7,777 nt of DNA from Pseudomonadota bacterium (GTDB taxonomy: Bacteria; Myxococcota; Bradymonadia; UBA4248). Numbering within the stretch: the first letter of the stretch is position 1; each line of letters opens with the position of its first letter. Under the pieces are notes generated by a model that ran no database searches, had not been told where the DNA came from, and saw nothing but the letters and a program-made list of their open reading frames with translations. A program made the position numbers and the translations under genes. Below, piece by piece: positions 5,701-7,777 of the stretch. Location: assembly GCA_017629415.1 (NCBI GenBank), contig JAGBXG010000191.1:1-7777 (forward strand), given 5' to 3'.

Positions 5701-7777
5701 ATCTGCAACACAGCTTAAATGCATTTCAACACCAGAACCTGTCGTGGCATGACATACAGTTACACCCTGATCATTGCATGAATCACCATTGGTATTCATA
5801 ATAGAACAGGTTTCGCCAATACCAAACTGATAAACCCACTCGTTATTGGGGTCTGGGTAATAATAACTTCCATATCCATCGCCTGTTGCATCATTACAGT
5901 CGTTATCAATACCATCACAAACGTCATAATGAATGTTATCACTCCCTTTATATCCAGGTAAGCATTTCCATGGATTCGTGGGATCATGCTCGCCTTCTTC
6001 TCCGGTGCATTCAATGCGACTTGGATATCTGCGCGGATCGCGATCATCACAATCCCCAATGATACTGCCACCTCTCTGCCACATAAATTCTGGAGCATCT
6101 GCATCAAATGCACTGCCATTGACAGCATCCCATGATGCATTGGCATTATAATATGAGTTGCCAAATGCATAACACTGAGTATTTAATGAATTCACTTCGT
6201 AAATCTGATCACAACAATAGGCCTGTTTGTATAAATCACCTGTTGCAATCATATCTTCGTCTTCATCCGCTGCATATATAGCTGTTTTACCATCCGTCTC
6301 ATACCCATTTTTATCTTTAATAACAGGTAACTCTAATGGCGTGACAGATACAGGATATGTCAAAATACCTGCTTCGGTTTCTGTGCTCTCATAGGTGATA
6401 TCGACAATTTTAACTTCACATCCATTGTCAGACTTGCCGTCACAATCCCCATAACCTTCTTCGCAAGTATTCAAACATTGAGTCAAATAGGTCGATTCAT
6501 CATCAGGATTATATTTAGAAACATAATAACTGTCATCAATCTGTTCAAAACTCAGATCGGGATCTTTATAGGTTTGTGTCGTCGGCAGAAGTTTACACCC
6601 TATTGATGTATGTTTATTTGGATCTGGATCCATATGACATGGATCATTACAGAAACGACAATGATCTGCACTTCCTAATAATTCAAAACTATCAATTTTA
6701 CCATTACAGTTGGTATCTGTTGGTTCTATCGTACAAACTTTGGGCAATTCATCGGGTTTGTAGTTCGTCTCTTTGTCTAACGCATTACAGTCGAACCGTT
6801 TATCCTCACAATGTCCATACCCTTGCCCATCGCCATCGGCATCGGCACATGTACCACATGACAATGCTGATGGCACACAAACCTTATCCCCTTCTTCCGT
6901 ACCATCTAATGTACGGACTTTACATTCAAAACCAAGCGGACAACTCGCCGATGAACCGCATTTGGGCAAACAACTGCGACCTACACAAAGCTCAGATTCA
7001 CCACATTCACCATCACCCTCACATTCCATACAGAATGTCTTCTCATACCGAATGCCTGCCACATCATTGGGACGACAAATCGATGCAAACGGAACACCCG
7101 TTTGCATCCGAGTCTTGTCTAACTTTTCATAAAATGGCAACCCCAAGGTCTCGCCTTCTGCAGAAACAGGCGGATAAGGCGAATCTCCAATCACGGCCAC
7201 ATGACAGCTAAACTTCGTCACCCCCGTATTCAAACTTTCGCAACTCGCGGCATTCTTGGTACAATCCATCGAACAAATACCATAACCTTCGGGAATGCGA
7301 CTGTCTAACACCGACACGGGAATCACTTCAGCATCCTTGAGACCTTTCGACAAATTTGTCAAAGGTTCAGACGCCGACATTTCGAACATACAAACACCTT
7401 CTGTACAGTCCGAATGCCTTCTGCAAATCGTCCAAAGCATCGAAACTTCAGCATCGTTCGAACTTTCACATCTGCCTTCTACGCTGTTACACTTCTCGCC
7501 AGATGGACACGCTTCGTATTTACCAGATTCCGCACAAAGGTAAGCTCCATCTTCAGAACATGTGCCAGGGTGACACGCAATATCTTGCATGACGCACTCG
7601 CCATTGACACAATTTTCTACCGTACTGCAGTTGCTCCAAGCCTCGTTTTCACAAAACTGCTTGCCATCCTCACTGCACATGCCAACATTGCATTCTTTAC
7701 CCAAGCCATCCAAACATACGCCGCGAGGACATCCAGTTCCCAATTCACACGCTTCCCATGTACCCGATTCACCGCAA
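2740..7777 (-). CDS. Giant secreted cysteine-rich protein with MopE-type metal-binding motifs and glycine-rich C-terminus (5' end outside window)
   Basis: The frame is open from the right edge to a TAG at 2742-2740, about 1678 visible residues. A TTG at 7743 is not the start: the frame continues upstream with ...ESGTWEACE, in register with the Cys modules that follow. Order, N to C: Cys-rich modules (down to about 7468); looser CxxDxxCxxGxxC segments to about 6860; DADGDG and D-x-N-C-N-G-K-I-D (6849-6690); DCDGKSDNGCEV (about 6450-6410); DCDDRDP (about 6050); CDGIDNDCN (about 5920), CNGIDEDCDG (about 5640), DGIDSNCDG (about 5425); a beta-helix-like DGTAQFPLASLQKAL (about 5310) and RVRIYGGF (about 4845); a long unassigned stretch; and a glycine-rich tail (about 3795-2930). 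This style is typical of myxobacterial-type surface or secreted proteins. The D/N-rich motifs probably bind calcium or other metal ions. The signal peptide is out of view, and no MYXO-CTERM or LPXTG-like sorting tail is visible. The function is unknown; adhesion or cell-surface structure is a guess. Confidence 0.85.
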   Translation of the reverse strand, partial: CGESGTWEACELGTGCPRGVCLDGLGKECNVGMCSEDGKQFCENEAWSNCSTVENCVNGECVMQDIACHPGTCSEDGAYLCAESGKYEACPSGEKCNSVEGRCESSNDAEVSMLWTICRRHSDCTEGVCMFEMSASEPLTNLSKGLKDAEVIPVSVLDSRIPEGYGICSMDCTKNAASCESLNTGVTKFSCHVAVIGDSPYPPVSAEGETLGLPFYEKLDKTRMQTGVPFASICRPNDVAGIRYEKTFCMECEGDGECGESELCVGRSCLPKCGSSASCPLGFECKVRTLDGTEEGDKVCVPSALSCGTCADADGDGQGYGHCEDKRFDCNALDKETNYKPDELPKVCTIEPTDTNCNGKIDSFELLGSADHCRFCNDPCHMDPDPNKHTSIGCKLLPTTQTYKDPDLSFEQIDDSYYVSKYNPDDESTYLTQCLNTCEEGYGDCDGKSDNGCEVKIVDITYESTETEAGILTYPVSVTPLELPVIKDKNGYETDGKTAIYAADEDEDMIATGDLYKQAYCCDQIYEVNSLNTQCYAFGNSYYNANASWDAVNGSAFDADAPEFMWQRGGSIIGDCDDRDPRRYPSRIECTGEEGEHDPTNPWKCLPGYKGSDNIHYDVCDGIDNDCNDATGDGYGSYYYPDPNNEWVYQFGIGETCSIMNTNGDSCNDQGVTVCHATTGSGVEMHLSCVADGGNTVTDGVYTGNDQESMALACNGIDEDCDGLIDEDFQAIITDGAQNADGSINICTIEITACNHYRGALTHKLYGEVVRYAMFTPRSHDFFGDGIDSNCDGYDYDASNAVFVHKYAPKGEGNAMGNDEQDGTAQFPLASLQKALTKACGQTIGANGDLRCQDIFVSTEVGKSTYAEDPWAKTAIAIPVTTLHYAMNEYLYNQPLSTPVPPKENQGKTLAQINCELTGTGCTSGSNVDRGLKCGDTSRISPKLSEDGTPLPEPSVPTTGCAQNYLLPGEIYPPKHRVRIYGGFGVQYDGQTGLNSWVPNSGVVTTYNYQLPNTFDRGGQNFVPFIHANDGRAWKRSDGSYMPLPDAMSVLFSNMDLIFNGSQYQVSSPNGITMVGLTCGPFGCADVTFDKSTLSVIGAPGLDRTQEAHNSNNIYEERTYPTCTKYSNGEWRCQEQFFKPSFASGINARMDRYVYEANRDEKTQPYNYTMSYYLSNITHSTKPYYQKFDRSKYKIENEKVLWPYIESGMSSVMQYVCPDGSDPRGGIPGARSTEMYVYAYPEHTVNQMNETKRVWVNTGGANGFNGGTANDVIKGGTRVTYNNIQENKQSCAEMEQTECEDCYDYYACTKPADSSTSSNPTQTSVPQGFAKCAGNGEHGKGGKGGSFFKLDENNQRVFKKDPYAFKMSKHGLTVDSDTSIGNGTYGLSGGGGGGGSVDGMLMQWDDWDKNTSSPKSKYWIHAGSGGHGGCGGHGGQAGGTGATVIGMQLTPPSLSARKLELNVTPRSAGSYNILDLTPGIGGNGQPGQSGRYGGWRGDGGLFEPEEIPNRKRCLLASGGGVGGTGGGGGGGAAGLAGQAIGVAFVLNQSQLADAGYRDDMTSDEKVAFLAQTNINIGVGTYLYNIFRKPEEYIVAQSVLYGGDGFDGFGGDAPKAREDANNLFKCDSTNNTSQCTSSNGSSREGNAGFGGEKPATDKKDIGNSIYRSTYIVIDPSYGI
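2930..3795 (-). other. Glycine-rich C-terminal region of the giant protein
   Basis: Several runs of GGxGG type occur: GKGGKGG (about 3755), an uninterrupted run of eight glycines (about 3590-3615), GGHGGCGGHGGQAGG (about 3465-3510), GGNGQPGQSGRYGG (about 3300-3340), seven glycines within GGTGGGGGGGAAG (about 3180-3215) and GGDGFDGFGG (about 2950-2980). They alternate with hydrophobic segments such as ATVIGMQL and AIGVAFVL, a pattern compatible with a beta-rich repeat scaffold. The protein ends without a recognisable anchor. Confidence 0.65.
5385..6850 (-). other. MopE-type / DxDGDG metal-binding motif region of the giant protein
   Basis: At least four D/N-G-x-D-x-(D/N)-C-(D/N) motifs occur here (6690-6720, 5885-5920, 5595-5640, 5385-5426). 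A DADGDG loop and a DCDDRDP motif accompany them, matching the motif Pfam calls Cu-binding MopE. In myxobacterial-type proteins such motifs occur in many secreted proteins, and copper binding should not be assumed from the family name. The aspartate spacing suits calcium. Confidence 0.7.
7468..7777 (-). other. N-terminal Cys-rich modules (about 40 residues each) of the giant protein
   Basis: Two full modules and one cut by the window edge are visible. The shared pattern is C-x2-G-x-C-S-E-D-G-x3-C, then x-W/Y-x2-C and a closing C-x3-x-G-x-C. Examples are CNVGMCSEDGKQFC followed by CVNGEC, and CHPGTCSEDGAYLC followed by EACPSGEKC. The edge fragment reads CGESGTWEAC...CPRGVC. The even cysteine count suggests disulfide-stabilised extracellular repeats, and more copies are likely beyond the window. 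Confidence 0.7.

Noticed and set aside
6576..7211. Plus-strand 211-codon frame rich in His, Tyr and Leu
   Set aside because: It is antisense to the giant Cys-rich gene; its composition is what the complement of the Asp/Cys/Gly-rich coding strand would give.

Overview
The window reads almost entirely on the minus strand. It contains one very large secreted-type cysteine-rich gene that runs off the right edge (7777 down to 2740), a 450-base intergenic block, a two-gene unit encoding a small cysteine-rich lipoprotein and a radical SAM/SPASM enzyme (2265 down to 821), a perfect-stem terminator (729-765), and about 700 bases of non-coding sequence whose left part is an array of hairpin-rich repeats (about 101-540). 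No tRNA, rRNA, transposase or CRISPR array was seen.

The organism is most likely a deltaproteobacterial/Myxococcota-type bacterium, perhaps a Bradymonadia-like or host-associated relative. The giant protein has the style common there: Cys-rich modules, D-G-x-D-x-D-C-D/N metal-binding motifs of the MopE type, a DCDG...NGCEV motif, a beta-helix-like DGTxxxPxxSLxxAL / IYGGF segment, and a long glycine-rich C-terminal part. The base composition looks more AT-rich than in classical myxobacteria. The assignment is inference from protein style only.

The most interesting part is the lipoprotein/rSAM pair. The enzyme matches, from memory, the radical SAM family of the 'rSAM/lipoprotein system' (TIGR04133-like), known mainly from Bacteroidetes. 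The upstream small protein has a lipoprotein signal followed by C-E-Y-G-P, resembling the start of the partner lipoprotein family (TIGR04134-like). Its mature part is unlike the partners I recall: it is two tandem modules of about 34 residues, each with a CC pair and two further cysteines. The two genes are 35 bases apart, share a candidate promoter at 2450-2478 in a cluster of 12-bp palindromes, and end at one strong terminator. The natural reading is that the enzyme modifies the cysteine-rich lipoprotein, but the chemistry is unknown.

Two different non-coding repeat types flank the unit: the repeat array on the left, and a GC-rich island of three hairpins (2593-2701) between the unit and the giant gene. 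Both look like intergenic repeat families that should recur elsewhere in the genome.
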